Source: Mycobacterium bohemicum DSM 44277 (lineage in GTDB: Bacteria > Actinomycetota > Actinomycetes > Mycobacteriales > Mycobacteriaceae). From it: a DNA stretch of 64,000 bases. Location: contig NZ_CSTD01000002.1 of the NCBI RefSeq assembly GCF_001053185.1, forward strand, positions 503,577 to 567,576, read 5' to 3'. The notes under the pieces were generated by a model, which worked only from the letters and a program-made list of their open reading frames with translations, was not told where the DNA came from and did no database searches. Positions 26,573 through 34,736 of this stretch are shown here, in pieces (position 1 is the first letter of the stretch; each line of letters opens with the position of its first letter). The translations under genes were made by a program, and so were the position numbers.

Positions 26573-26584
26573 TAGCATCTGCCC
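26573..26584 (+). promoter_or_regulatory. -10 element of a probable leaderless TetR promoter
   Basis: TAGCAT (26573-26578) fits TAnnnT and lies 6 nt before ATG 26585, with no ribosome-binding sequence in between. Confidence 0.4.
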
Positions 26585-27247
26585 ATGACGCACCCGAACG
26601 GCGGGGGGGAGAACCGGCTCGAGCGGCGCAAGATGCGCACGCGTGCGGCGCTCATCAGCGCCGCACAGGGTTTCATCGCCGCGGGGAAGTTCAACGTGCC
26701 GGTTCTGGAGATCACGCAGGCGGCCGACGTCGGCATGGGTTCGTTCTACAACCACTTCGACAGCAAGGACCAGTTGTTCCAGGCCGCGGTCAACGAGGTG
26801 CTCGATCAGCTGGGCGCCTTGCTCGACACGCTGACCGCCGAGGATGAGGACCCGGCGGAGACGTTCGCCCGGAGTTTCCGGCTGATCGGTCGGCTGTTTC
26901 GGCGGCGGCCGGAGATGTCGCGGGTGCTGCTCAACAGCGGGTTGACGATGATCTCGGCCGACCGCGGGCTGGCGCCGCGGGCCCTGCGCGACATCGACGT
27001 CGCCGCGCGGGCCGGCCGGTTCACGGTTGACGACCCCGTGCTGGCGTTGTCGCTGGCGGGCGGCGCGCTCATGGGGCTCGGCCAGCTGCTGAACGACCAT
27101 CCCGAACGCGACGACGCCGCGGCGGCCGACAGCGCCACGCGAGCGGTGCTGATGATGTTCGGGGTGAACGCAGACGAAGCCGCGGAGATCTGCGACCGGC
27201 CGCTGCCCGACCTCGGCGAGCTGACGGAGCCCGACTCGGCGGCCTGA
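26585..27247 (+). CDS. TetR-family regulator, divergent from the dioxygenase operon
   Basis: A 220-residue TetR protein. The HTH is at about 18-65: PVLEITQAADVGMGSFYNHFDSKDQLF. The C-terminal domain FRLIGRLFRRRPEMSRVLLNSG resembles regulators of aromatic or fatty-acid genes. It faces the 26480 operon across palindromic DNA and is likely its repressor and its own regulator. Confidence 0.85.
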   Translation: MTHPNGGGENRLERRKMRTRAALISAAQGFIAAGKFNVPVLEITQAADVGMGSFYNHFDSKDQLFQAAVNEVLDQLGALLDTLTAEDEDPAETFARSFRLIGRLFRRRPEMSRVLLNSGLTMISADRGLAPRALRDIDVAARAGRFTVDDPVLALSLAGGALMGLGQLLNDHPERDDAAAADSATRAVLMMFGVNADEAAEICDRPLPDLGELTEPDSAA

Positions 27248-27261
27248 CCGGTCCGCCAGCG

Positions 27262-28443
27262 TCACGCCTCGTCCAGGGTGGGAAAGAGCAATTCGGAGAC
27301 CAGCAGCTGCACTGCCGCGGCGACGGGTATCGCCACCAGCGCCCCGACCACCCCGAGCAGTGCCGCGCCGATGAGAACGGCGAACACGGTCACCCCGCCC
27401 GGTACGCGCACGGCCCGCCCGATGATCCGGGGGGTCAACAGGTAGTCCTCGGCCAACCGGAAGCCGACGTAGAAGGCCACCGTGGCGATGCTGACCGGGA
27501 TCGAGACGGTCAGCGCGACCAAGGCGACCACGAACCCGCCCACGGTGGACCCGTAGGGGAACAGATCGATGATCGCGACGAACACGCCGAGCAGCACCGC
27601 GTACGGGACGTGCAGGAAGAAGCACCAGGCGAACGTGGCCGCCCCGGCGATCAGCGACGTCAGCACATTGCCGAAGACGTAGTCGCCCACCTTGGCCATC
27701 ACCTCGTCGCCGATGAGGATCGCTCGCGGCCGACGTGACTTCGGCACAAGCCGGTACATGGTCGCTCGGATTCGCGGCATGTCGCCCAGGAAATAGACGG
27801 TGAGCACGGCCACGATCCCGACGTGTGACAGCGCCCCGAACACGGTCTCGCCGGCCCTGAGCAGGCCGCCGACCGCCGGTGCACCCGAGGTGTGCAGCAT
27901 GTCGGTGATTCGTTGTTGCACGTGGAAGCGTTCGTTGAGTCCGCCGATCACCGTGGAGTGGTTCTGAGCCTCCTGCAGAAAGCGCGGTACCTGCTCGATG
28001 AATTGCCGCGCTTCCTGCGCCAGTGGGGGGATGGCCGCGGCCACCGCGCCCGCAAAGACCCCGAAGACCACCACGACGACCAGCGTCACCGCCGCCCAGC
28101 GCGGCACTTTGTGTTTCACCAGACCCGCCACCGCGGGCTCGAGGCCCAGCGCGAAGAACATCGCCGCGCCGACCAGGACCAGGACCGGGGCCGCCGCACC
28201 CAGAACGCGCACCGCCGCGTAGGTGACCGCCACGCCCGCCGAGGCCGCCATTCCCACGAAGAACGGCGAACGCCGATTGAAGCGTTCACCTCGGGCCCCG
28301 AAAGGCGCACTCTCCGATCGCATTTGGGCTGCCGCGCGTTCGGCCGCCGCGATGGCGCCCTCGTTGTCGCGATGCGCGCGGCGGCGAGGCTTCGGATCGG
28401 CGGGCTCCTGACCGCCGGGCTGACGGTCGCTCTTGTCATCCAA
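27262..28443 (-). CDS. AI-2E/PerM-family membrane permease
   Basis: A protein of about 393 residues. A cytoplasmic, basic N-terminus (KPRRRAHRDNEGAIAAAE) precedes about eight hydrophobic helices with a large central soluble loop (IPPLAQEARQFIEQVPRFLQEAQNH) and the signature PYGSTVGGF. The family includes AI-2 exporters and Na+/H+ antiporters, so the substrate is open. The start is uncertain: TTG 28443 (GGAG about 10 nt upstream) is used; ATG 28323 (MRSESAPF) is the shorter alternative. It is convergent with the TetR gene at 26585. Confidence 0.78.
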   Translation of the reverse strand: MDDKSDRQPGGQEPADPKPRRRAHRDNEGAIAAAERAAAQMRSESAPFGARGERFNRRSPFFVGMAASAGVAVTYAAVRVLGAAAPVLVLVGAAMFFALGLEPAVAGLVKHKVPRWAAVTLVVVVVFGVFAGAVAAAIPPLAQEARQFIEQVPRFLQEAQNHSTVIGGLNERFHVQQRITDMLHTSGAPAVGGLLRAGETVFGALSHVGIVAVLTVYFLGDMPRIRATMYRLVPKSRRPRAILIGDEVMAKVGDYVFGNVLTSLIAGAATFAWCFFLHVPYAVLLGVFVAIIDLFPYGSTVGGFVVALVALTVSIPVSIATVAFYVGFRLAEDYLLTPRIIGRAVRVPGGVTVFAVLIGAALLGVVGALVAIPVAAAVQLLVSELLFPTLDEA

Positions 28444-28539
28444 CGTCCCGACTCCGTTCGTCAGCGGGCGAGTTGCGACGGTATGCCAGCCGGCGTCGCG
28501 GTGCAATGATTGAAGCGCGGCGATCCAAAGGGGGACGCG

Positions 28540-28857
28540 ATGACCGGATTCAAGGTGGTGCGGCCGGCGATGGCCGCCTGCGTCGCGGGCCTGGGCGCCG
28601 CGTTGTCGACCGGAGTGCTGATCGCCGCGGCGCCGCCGGCCAACGCCGGCTGCCAGTACGGGGGGTCCTACATGAGCAAGTGCGACGGACCCGTCCAGCC
28701 CGACGGCACCTGGCAACGGTGCGTCGTGTTCACCCACCTGATGCCGAGCGGCATGAGTTCCTTCCTGGTGCCCGAGCGGCGCTGCGATCTGATGGGACCG
28801 GGCCAGAATCCCGGGGGTTTCGACTTCGCGAGCCCGCCGGTGCACATCGACGATTGA
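28540..28857 (+). CDS. Small secreted mycobacterial protein
   Basis: A 105-residue precursor with a signal peptide cleaved after ANA (about residue 36). The mature part, beginning GCQYGGSYMSKCDGPVQPDG, contains four Cys and the TWQRCVVF pattern common in small exported mycobacterial proteins of unknown function. AAAGGGGGA lies a few bases before ATG 28540. Confidence 0.72.
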   Translation: MTGFKVVRPAMAACVAGLGAALSTGVLIAAAPPANAGCQYGGSYMSKCDGPVQPDGTWQRCVVFTHLMPSGMSSFLVPERRCDLMGPGQNPGGFDFASPPVHIDD

Positions 28858-29091
28858 GCCGTGACCGCGACGGCTCTCGGCGATCCGGGTGCCTTTCTCG
28901 CGGCCGTTCGGCTACAGCGCATGCGCATGAGCGACCACGCGCTGACCCGCAGCCAAATGAGGACGCCAATTTTTGGCGGTCGTACTCTCGGCAACGAAAG
29001 ATGGATTACGCTGCCGGGAAGCGCCGACTGCCTATCGGATTGTCGAGATCGGCGCGACATCTCAATTACATCCGCCGGCCGGAGGTTCCAT

Positions 29092-29667
29092 ATGTCGTTT
29101 GTGATCGCGGTGCCGGAATTCGTGACGGCAGCCGCTTCGGATTTGGCACGTATCGGATCCACGGTCAGCACGGCCAACGCAGCGGCTTTGGCCCCGACGA
29201 CCGGAGTACTGGCCGCGGGCGCCGACGAGGTGTCGGCGGGCATCGCCGCGGTGTTCGACGCGCACGCGCAGGCGTATCAGGCGCTCAGTGCTCAGGCCGC
29301 GGGTTTTCATGACCAGTTTGTGCAACTCATGAATGCCGGCGCGGGGCAGTATGCCGCGGCCGAGGCCGCCAATGCCTCGCCGCTGCAGAACCTGTCGGGG
29401 CCGGCGGCGAATGCGGGCCACAATTTCGGCTATGGCAATACCGGCACCGGCAATATCGGCTTCTACAACCAGGGCAGCAGCAACGTTGGCTTCAATAACA
29501 CCGGCATCAGGAACTTCGGTATTGGCAACACGGGCACGTACAACTTCGGCGGCTGGAACACCGGCTCCAGCAACTTTGGGCTGGCCAATTACGGCATCCA
29601 TGACATCGGGATCGGGCTCACCGGCTCCTACCTGATTGGTATCGGCGGGCTGAGCTTTACCTACTAG
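29092..29667 (+). CDS. PE-family protein with MPTR-like pentapeptide repeats
   Basis: A 191-residue protein. Residues 1-95 are a PE domain: [20 protein letters not shown] and the helical hairpin with the VPE and YxxxE-type end ([10 protein letters not shown]). Residues about 100-175 are Asn/Gly pentapeptide repeats ([32 protein letters not shown]), the MPTR type usually attached to PPE rather than PE domains. The ending [11 protein letters not shown] is short. GGAGG lies 6 nt before the ATG. PE proteins are exported by ESX type VII systems, usually with a PPE partner; none is adjacent. Confidence 0.82.
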   Translation: MSFVIAVPEFVTAAASDLARIGSTVSTANAAALAPTTGVLAAGADEVSAGIAAVFDAHAQAYQALSAQAAGFHDQFVQLMNAGAGQYAAAEAANASPLQNLSGPAANAGHNFGYGNTGTGNIGFYNQGSSNVGFNNTGIRNFGIGNTGTYNFGGWNTGSSNFGLANYGIHDIGIGLTGSYLIGIGGLSFTY

Positions 29668-29708
29668 ACGGATCCTCGGCGCCCTGCAGACGCGCTGCCG
29701 GAAAAGTC

Positions 29709-29733
29709 GGAGCCCCCTGTCAGGATTGAACTG
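29709..29733. other. attL core
   Basis: 25 bp identical to 36604-36628, the 3' part of tRNA-Thr (starting GGAGCCCCCTGTCAGG). The remaining tRNA sequence is absent here, so this is the duplicated att copy left by integration. Confidence 0.88.
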
Positions 29734-29804
29734 TATTCGCCGGTCAGTTCAGGGGGTCAAACCACGATTTACGTGCGAAAAGACATCACGGTAGTTCACT
29801 CAAT

Positions 29805-29836
29805 TTATCTGTAACTGTGGGCAAAATGTGGGCACG
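29805..29836. repeat. Putative integrase arm site, left copy
   Basis: A 32-bp sequence identical at 31 positions to 36502-36533, in direct orientation. It contains two TGTGGGCA units, followed immediately by CGTGGGCA. It begins 71 bp inside the attL core; the right copy ends 70 bp before the attR core. Confidence 0.6.
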
Positions 29837-29986
29837 GCGTGGGCACAGCCGTTGCGTGGTCGATCTGGAGCCGACCTCCTGCGGATCGCATCCGTGGTCA
29901 GCCAGCGGCTACGGCGCCGCCGCCGTTGATCCCTCGAAGCCCCGGCCCGTCTCGATCTGGCTCCCAAGTTACCGAGAGATTTCTAT

Positions 29987-30562
29987 TTATTGCACGCCGC
30001 TCAATTGATTCGGGCAATAAGCCACCGTCGCGGCGTACATGAAGTTGGTGGCATGCTCAAGCGACATGCCCAGCTTCAAGAGGCGATTGGCGGCCTCTGC
30101 TTTCGACTGTTGGCCTTGATTCGCCTTGGTGCAGTAGATATGTGCGCTGTCGATGAGCTCATCGCGGGGTACGGAGGAAAACCAATCATCACGACTGAGA
30201 GTGGATAGGAAAACACGGTCCTGGTCGTCGATGTAGCCATTTGGCCTTGTTGAAACCGAAACGCTAACTGGTGATGGCGGGGTAGCTGCTGGTCTCTTAG
30301 ATTCCACCGGCGTCCGCCCGGTGAAATACTGCGCGCCGGCTATGAACGCAGAAACTGCCACGATGCCCACTGCCACAACGGCTAGCAGTATCTGCAAGCT
30401 GCGCGGCAACGGACGCCGAATCTTGAGTGTGGGACTATCGTCACCGACCGACCACGCCAGTTTCGGGGCTTCCGTCGCGGGGATATCCGGAACGACTATT
30501 GTCTCGTCGCTGGGTGCACATCCTGCCGCCGTCTCATCCGGGCGGTCATCTTCGATGTCCAT
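29987..30562 (-). CDS. DUF732-domain single-pass membrane protein of the element
   Basis: 191 residues from ATG 30562. An acidic cytoplasmic tail (MDIEDDRPDETAAG), one membrane helix at about 58-80 (LQILLAVVAVGIVAVSAFIAG), a Pro/Ser linker and an external DUF732 domain (DDQDRVFLSTLSRDDW to ATVAYCPNQLSG) with Cys residues for a disulfide. A GTG at 30592 is an alternative start but its AGAGG is too close. DUF732 proteins are typical of mycobacterial chromosomes, so this is likely cargo that alters the host surface. Function unknown. Confidence 0.75.
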   Translation of the reverse strand: MDIEDDRPDETAAGCAPSDETIVVPDIPATEAPKLAWSVGDDSPTLKIRRPLPRSLQILLAVVAVGIVAVSAFIAGAQYFTGRTPVESKRPAATPPSPVSVSVSTRPNGYIDDQDRVFLSTLSRDDWFSSVPRDELIDSAHIYCTKANQGQQSKAEAANRLLKLGMSLEHATNFMYAATVAYCPNQLSGVQ

Positions 30563-30885
30563 GTGGTCAGAGGGTAGCCCTGCGCAATGCACCTCTTTTC
30601 GCAGGCTGTGCCACAGGGCGTGTTAACCCGTTGATAGCGTTATTTTGCCTTTGAACGGTTGACGGCCGGGCTTCTTGAGCCTCGTGTGTGAAAAAGTCAC
30701 GACGGCCGCCCGTGTTGCTTAAGCCCCGGGGCGCCTTAGTAAAAAATCGGGGGGGTGGGGTACCCGCGCGACCGCCTGTCCGTCACTCTTTTCCCTCCCT
30801 GAGCTGGTCGATACGCGGCGAGCAGCTTGAGCGGGGGGTGATCCTCCCACTCGGAGTCGCTGCGGCGAAGCTCGCGGTGAGTTCG
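30563..30885. other. Non-coding stretch with G-rich tract between element genes
   Basis: 323 bp without a supported gene. It includes a near-palindrome around CCCCGGGG (30725-30732), an A6 run followed by seven G and GGGGTACCC (30741-30765). Read on the minus strand, the C-run followed by T6 lies downstream of the recombinase stop and could end its transcript. No RNA gene recognised. Confidence 0.5.
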
Positions 30886-31572
30886 TTAGGCGGCGACTCG
30901 TTTGTAAATGCGTGCGACGGTGTTAGGGAACCATTTCGCGCCGCCCTGGCCGGTCTGGGTGCCGTCATCGTTGAGCCGGTCGGCTATGGCCTGCCAGGTC
31001 GCACCATCGTTGCGCTCGGCGACGATGCGGTCTGCGATCGTGGGAGCGACGGAAACAGGGCGGCCCAGGCGTACACCGGCGGCCTTGCGTGCGGCGAGTG
31101 CCGCCTTGGTGCGGTCGCTGATGAGGGATCGCTCAAGCTCGGCGACACCGCCCATGATTTGTGTGGTGAACCGGCCCGCTGCGGTGCTGGTGTCCACTGT
31201 GCCGTCAACGGCGACGACAGCGCCGCCGGCCCGCTCGGCGCGGTCGATGATGTCGAGCAGCGAGCGCAGATTGCGGGCCAGGCGGTCGGACTTGGCGACC
31301 AGCAGAACCGCCGCGCGTCCGGTCTCCACATCTTCGATCGCAGCAGACAGGGCGGCTCGCGCATCGACGGCCTTGGCGCCGCTCACGCCTTCGTCGACAT
31401 GCCAGGCGGTGACCGCCAGCCCGCGCCGGTCAGCTTCGGCGGTAATGGCCGCGCGCTGCGCGTCGATACCGGCACCGCTGGCGGCCTGTTCTTCGGTGGA
31501 CACACGCAGGTAGGCGACGGCGGTTCCGGCGGCAGGGGTGGTGTTGCGGCGGCGGGTGCGGCTCGTGGACAT
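30886..31572 (-). CDS. Serine recombinase (resolvase/invertase family)
   Basis: A 228-residue small serine recombinase. The catalytic Ser is in AYLRVSTEEQ (about residue 25), with Arg residues in AKSDRLARNLRSLLDIIDRA and ERSLISDRTKAALAARKAAG, and a C-terminal helix-turn-helix (GATWQAIADRLNDDG). It lacks the long C-terminus of large serine integrases, so it probably resolves dimers or inverts DNA and does not integrate the element. ATG 31572 follows TAAAAT and AGGG. It lies 30 bp downstream of the zinc-protein gene. Confidence 0.88.
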   Translation of the reverse strand: MSTSRTRRRNTTPAAGTAVAYLRVSTEEQAASGAGIDAQRAAITAEADRRGLAVTAWHVDEGVSGAKAVDARAALSAAIEDVETGRAAVLLVAKSDRLARNLRSLLDIIDRAERAGGAVVAVDGTVDTSTAAGRFTTQIMGGVAELERSLISDRTKAALAARKAAGVRLGRPVSVAPTIADRIVAERNDGATWQAIADRLNDDGTQTGQGGAKWFPNTVARIYKRVAA

Positions 31573-31579
31573 ACCCTAT

Positions 31580-31607
31580 TTTAACACAAACGACCATTTA
31601 GGTTAAA
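31580..31607. promoter_or_regulatory. Inverted repeat upstream of the serine recombinase
   Basis: TTTAAC (31580-31585) and GTTAAA (31602-31607) with a 16-bp AT-rich spacer, unusually AT-rich for the window. On the minus strand TAAAAT sits 5 nt before the recombinase ATG, so this may be its promoter or its recombination site. Confidence 0.35.
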
Positions 31608-31920
31608 GAGTGTTCTTGGGTGATCCGGCCAACACGTCCAACGCCAGCACCGCACCCTCAATCCTCGCCCGCTCGGCCGCACTGGCCTCCAGATCCCCGG
31701 CGTCGACAGCGGCCAGGATCGCCCGCAACTGTGAAACGGTCTCTGCCACCGATGCACGGCTAATCCCGGTCACGTCGATTCCCTTCATGGCGGCTGCTCG
31801 GGCGTAGTGAACACTCCTATCCGGCAATGGTGCCCTTTGCCTGATCGTGTTGACGCACGCGCTGCCGGGGTTTGCTCCGCACAGCTCGCAGCGGTGGCGC
31901 GAGACGTCGGCTGCCGTCAT
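31603..31920 (-). CDS. Small phage-type zinc-binding protein
   Basis: 105 residues. The N-terminus has a zinc motif: RHRCELCGANPGSACVNTI followed by HYARA, that is C-x2-C...C...H, as in zinc proteins found widely in actinophage genomes. The rest is helical (VSQLRAILAAVDAGDLEASAAE). Its ATG overlaps the previous stop (ATGA). It may bind nucleic acid; role unknown. Confidence 0.7.
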   Translation of the reverse strand: MTAADVSRHRCELCGANPGSACVNTIRQRAPLPDRSVHYARAAAMKGIDVTGISRASVAETVSQLRAILAAVDAGDLEASAAERARIEGAVLALDVLAGSPKNTL

Positions 31921-32144
31921 GTGGCGAGTCCGTCGGCGCGTAGCCGCACCAGCTCGAAATGGCAGTCATTGCAGCGCGGCCTGCCCGGCGAGTAGCGGAC
32001 TCGGCGGCAATCGACACAGAGCCCGGCGCGGTAGGCGGCGTGAGGGTCGATCACCGGCGAGCAGCGACTACAAATCCCCGCCGTGTCGGTGGTATCGAGC
32101 AGGTGTACGCCACACACACGGCAGTCCACAGGAGACCCGTTCAC
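31917..32144 (-). CDS. Small zinc-ribbon protein
   Basis: 75 residues from GTG 32144, chosen because it overlaps the primase stop (GTGA) exactly as its neighbours do. Eight cysteines and a His form two knuckle pairs: CRVCG / CSRC and CVDC / CNDCH. It is a double zinc ribbon and probably a DNA- or protein-binding accessory for replication. No specific family is recognised. Confidence 0.68.
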   Translation of the reverse strand: MNGSPVDCRVCGVHLLDTTDTAGICSRCSPVIDPHAAYRAGLCVDCRRVRYSPGRPRCNDCHFELVRLRADGLAT

Positions 32145-34255
32145 AAGGGCTCGTTCGTATGCCGGGCGGCCTGGCGGCACCAGTGGCAGGCATTGGGTTT
32201 GTGCTGGCAGAGGCAACCCACCCGGCGCGGTATCCCCCCTGCCCGCACCATCTCGTCGACAGGTCCGTTATCCGGCCCGTCGAAGGTTTCCCGTGCCCTT
32301 GGGGCATGGCCGCGCGGGTGACTCGACGCACCGTTGGCGGGACCCGCCGAAGGTGGCAAGTCTGCCGAAGGTGGCGAAGGTGGCAACGTAGATGGCGTGT
32401 CTACCTTCGTGCCATCTTCGCCACCTTCGGGGTCATCTCGGGGCTGTTCGCCACCTTCGTAGGCGATTGCCCACACCCACCCCTCACCCATGCTGGCCTT
32501 ACGGCTGACGATGCGCGGAGCACGGTGCCGGCGGCGGGCGTCCTTCAGTTCTTGCTCCCCGAATCCGGCCTTGCGGCCTTCTTTGAGGACGTCCACGGCC
32601 GGGGCCTCACCGCTATGGCCGATCAGGTATTGGTAGATGAACGTCTTTGCTGGATTGCCGCCCGGTTCGTCGGCTCCTTCTTCGACGCTGGCGGCGACAT
32701 GCTCGCGGGCCGTCCGGTCTGACTCGCCGATGTAGGACAGCAGCGGCACAGTACCGTCGTGTTCCTCGGCCGCGGGAAAGAACGGCTTGCCGGTGATGGC
32801 GAACCGGCTCGCGGCCACCGCGGCCGTGCTGTTGGCCTTCTCGGGGCCGATGAGCAATAGACCTTCGTCGTCCTGTTGGGCGTAGAGGGTCAGTCGTGCT
32901 TTCTGTCGCAGTGCGTAGCTTGCGCCGTAGCGGTCGCGGGCATTCGGAGAGGCAACGCGGTTGGTGTGTGTCAGCAGCAGTACGGCGGCGCCGGTCGCGG
33001 TGGCAATCTCCTTCCACGGGTGCAGCGCTTGGCGGGCCTGTTGCGGGTCACGTACCGACAGGCCCGGCGATACCGTGTCCAGCCAGGCATCTACCACGAT
33101 GAGCGCAGGCACCGGGTCCGCTTCGCGGATGAGGAACAGGTCGCGCGGAAAAACCGGCGCACCGCTGCCATCCTGCTCGGTGCAAATCACCCGCACCATG
33201 TTCATGTCGACGTCAGCGACCTCAAGGCGCGGTCGCACGGTCTCAGCCCAATCATCCTCGGTGCACACAACGATTACGTCGGACGCGGGCCGGGCGGGAA
33301 TACCGAACTCGGGCAGCGGTTTGCCAGTGGTGACCGCCGCGGTTATCCAAACCCAGAACAGTGACTTCCCGATACCTTCGTCGCCGATCAACAGACTGAC
33401 AGCGCAGTATGGCAAGCGGCCTTTAGCCAGCCAGCGCGGTTGCTGGGCGCCTCGAAGCTCCGTTGCCTTCCATAGCCGCGGCATATCCATGACGCCGGCG
33501 CCGGCTTCCGGCTCACCCTCGCGTGGTTGCGACTGCACCGCGCCATTGACGGCGGATACCGACTCACTCGGCGGCGCAATTAGTTCCGCTAGATTCCGAC
33601 CGGCGGCGATGTGGTCCGCTAAGTCCTTACCGCAGGCGGCTTGCATGATCTGCACCGACGCCGCGTTGCCGTGAAGCAACTCGGCGACCTGGCGGCCATG
33701 CTTGTCGCCAGGCTCGTCCTTGTCAGCTACGACGGTCACGTGCTTTTTGTGCAGCGGGGTCCAGTCGTAACGGTCAAGCTTCTGCCCGGCACCTTGCGGC
33801 GGGCACACTGCAACCGCGCCAACACCTTCGGCCGCCAACACGTCTTTTTCGCCTTCGACGACGTAGACGGTCGTAGTGTGAGAGGTGATGCGCTCGGCGT
33901 GAAACAAGCTCGTGCCCTTGGTGTTACCGCCCTGGTGGAATCTCTTTCCTGGTTTGCGATACACCTTGCGGCCGTCGGGGTAGACGTAGGTGTTGCGCTC
34001 GGAGTAAGCCGCACGCATGGGACCGTCGTCGAACAGGTCACGTGCACCGAGCTCTAGCGCGCCCAGCACCGCAGCAAGATCGCAACCGGCGTGGCAGTGC
34101 AGCACCACGCCCTTGCCGTCTCTGCGGGGCCCGACCGAAAGCGATGCCCGGTTGTCGTCGTGAGCCGGGCATTGGCAGGCCGCCTTATCCCCCTGAAGCT
34201 GCACGGTTTTCCCGGCATCCCTAAGTGTGGACGTCAGTAGCTCGAACGCGGTCAC
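32141..34255 (-). CDS. Primase-helicase replication protein (CHC2 zinc, TOPRIM, RepA/DnaB-like ATPase)
   Basis: A 704-residue replication protein. A zinc finger (C-x-C-x2-H at about 27-32, HCHAGC at 54-58) precedes a TOPRIM domain (VVEGEKD 133-139 and VVADKDEPG near 175). The ATPase has Walker A LLIGDEGIGKS (289-298), Walker B ALIVVDAWLD (about 380) and the RepA-like LLLTHTNR. GTG 34255 is chosen for the GGGGAGGA 5 nt upstream and the GTGA overlap with the 52-aa gene. The C-terminal 100 residues are Pro-rich with CLCQHKPNACHWC, a further zinc site. It should prime and unwind the excised element. Confidence 0.87.
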   Translation of the reverse strand: MTAFELLTSTLRDAGKTVQLQGDKAACQCPAHDDNRASLSVGPRRDGKGVVLHCHAGCDLAAVLGALELGARDLFDDGPMRAAYSERNTYVYPDGRKVYRKPGKRFHQGGNTKGTSLFHAERITSHTTTVYVVEGEKDVLAAEGVGAVAVCPPQGAGQKLDRYDWTPLHKKHVTVVADKDEPGDKHGRQVAELLHGNAASVQIMQAACGKDLADHIAAGRNLAELIAPPSESVSAVNGAVQSQPREGEPEAGAGVMDMPRLWKATELRGAQQPRWLAKGRLPYCAVSLLIGDEGIGKSLFWVWITAAVTTGKPLPEFGIPARPASDVIVVCTEDDWAETVRPRLEVADVDMNMVRVICTEQDGSGAPVFPRDLFLIREADPVPALIVVDAWLDTVSPGLSVRDPQQARQALHPWKEIATATGAAVLLLTHTNRVASPNARDRYGASYALRQKARLTLYAQQDDEGLLLIGPEKANSTAAVAASRFAITGKPFFPAAEEHDGTVPLLSYIGESDRTAREHVAASVEEGADEPGGNPAKTFIYQYLIGHSGEAPAVDVLKEGRKAGFGEQELKDARRRHRAPRIVSRKASMGEGWVWAIAYEGGEQPRDDPEGGEDGTKVDTPSTLPPSPPSADLPPSAGPANGASSHPRGHAPRARETFDGPDNGPVDEMVRAGGIPRRVGCLCQHKPNACHWCRQAARHTNEPL

Positions 34256-34410
34256 GGAGTGTCCTCCCCGCACCAGCGGTCCAGCCACAGCGCGACTCGC
34301 TCCTGACCGCGGTAGCGCAATCCCGACCGCAAGCGCGGCGGTATCAACACGCGCCACACAGCCAGCCATGCAGCATCGAGCCAGTTAACAGCCTGCCGTT
34401 CCCATGTCAT
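34252..34410 (-). CDS. 52-residue Trp-rich protein coupled to excisionase and primase
   Basis: MTWERQAVNWLDAAWLAVWR start, then basic/aromatic sequence ending RWCGEDTP. It contains six Trp and eight Arg in 52 residues. Its ATG overlaps the excisionase stop (ATGA 34407-34410) and its stop overlaps the primase GTG (GTGA). These two exact overlaps with no internal stop are the evidence. The N-terminal 25 residues could be an amphipathic or membrane helix. Function unknown. Confidence 0.6.
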   Translation of the reverse strand: MTWERQAVNWLDAAWLAVWRVLIPPRLRSGLRYRGQERVALWLDRWCGEDTP

Positions 34411-34631
34411 GCCACACCGGCGCCTCGCGGGTCGTCGGTCCGCTTAACGGTGTTCGCGTCGAGGTAGTCGCGCACGTCGCTCCAGCGATAGAGCACCCGA
34501 CGACCTCGTTTCACGAAACGCGGCCCGGTACCCCGGTAGCGCATCTGTGCAAGTCCGGCCTCGCTGGTGTCCAACACAGGCGCGACCTCGGCAGCTGTCG
34601 CGGTGTCAATGTCGGCGGGGATGGCGGTCAT
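34407..34631 (-). CDS. Excisionase-like MerR/HTH_17 DNA-binding protein
   Basis: A 74-residue winged-helix protein from ATG 34631 with GAAGGGA 7-8 nt upstream. The motif VAPVLDTSEAGLAQMRYRGTGPRFVKRGRRVLYRWSDV is typical of Xis/AlpA-type HTH_17 proteins, which bend DNA at the att site and direct the integrase to excision. It is first in the leftward operon, divergent from the repressor, as expected for a lysogeny/excision switch. Confidence 0.85.
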   Translation of the reverse strand: MTAIPADIDTATAAEVAPVLDTSEAGLAQMRYRGTGPRFVKRGRRVLYRWSDVRDYLDANTVKRTDDPRGAGVA

Positions 34632-34651
34632 CCTGTATCCCTTCTCATGCA

Positions 34652-34736
34652 ATCCATAATGAGAGTGCGTGAGGTCAGAATGACACCGGTGCGATTATGT
34701 TGTCAAGCACTACGGATATCGGTTACTCTAGATCAC
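34652..34736. promoter_or_regulatory. Divergent switch region between repressor and excisionase operons
   Basis: Rightward: TTGTCA (34700-34705), 18-bp spacer, TACTCT (34724-34729), with GTG 34737 just downstream, so repressor mRNA is probably leaderless. Leftward: CATTAT on the minus strand (34656-34661) gives a -10 for the excisionase operon. GTCAGAATGAC (34674-34684) is a small palindrome suitable as operator. Confidence 0.5.

Larger units (their letters stand above)
29668..29986. other. Non-coding stretch holding the left end of the integrative element
   Basis: 319 bp between the PE gene and the element's first gene. It contains attL (29709-29733) and the putative arm site (29805-29836), followed by a third half copy CGTGGGCA (29837-29844). 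No gene is supported: the open frame at 29817 lacks a ribosome site and its start merely coincides with the arm repeat. Confidence 0.7.

Noticed and set aside
29817-30008. Open frame at the left end of the element beginning with MGKMWAR, matching the integrase C-terminus
   Set aside because: No ribosome site, and the similarity is explained by the 32-bp arm-type DNA repeat at matching distance from the att core. It might be a fossil integrase end, but the symmetrical spacing favours a DNA site.
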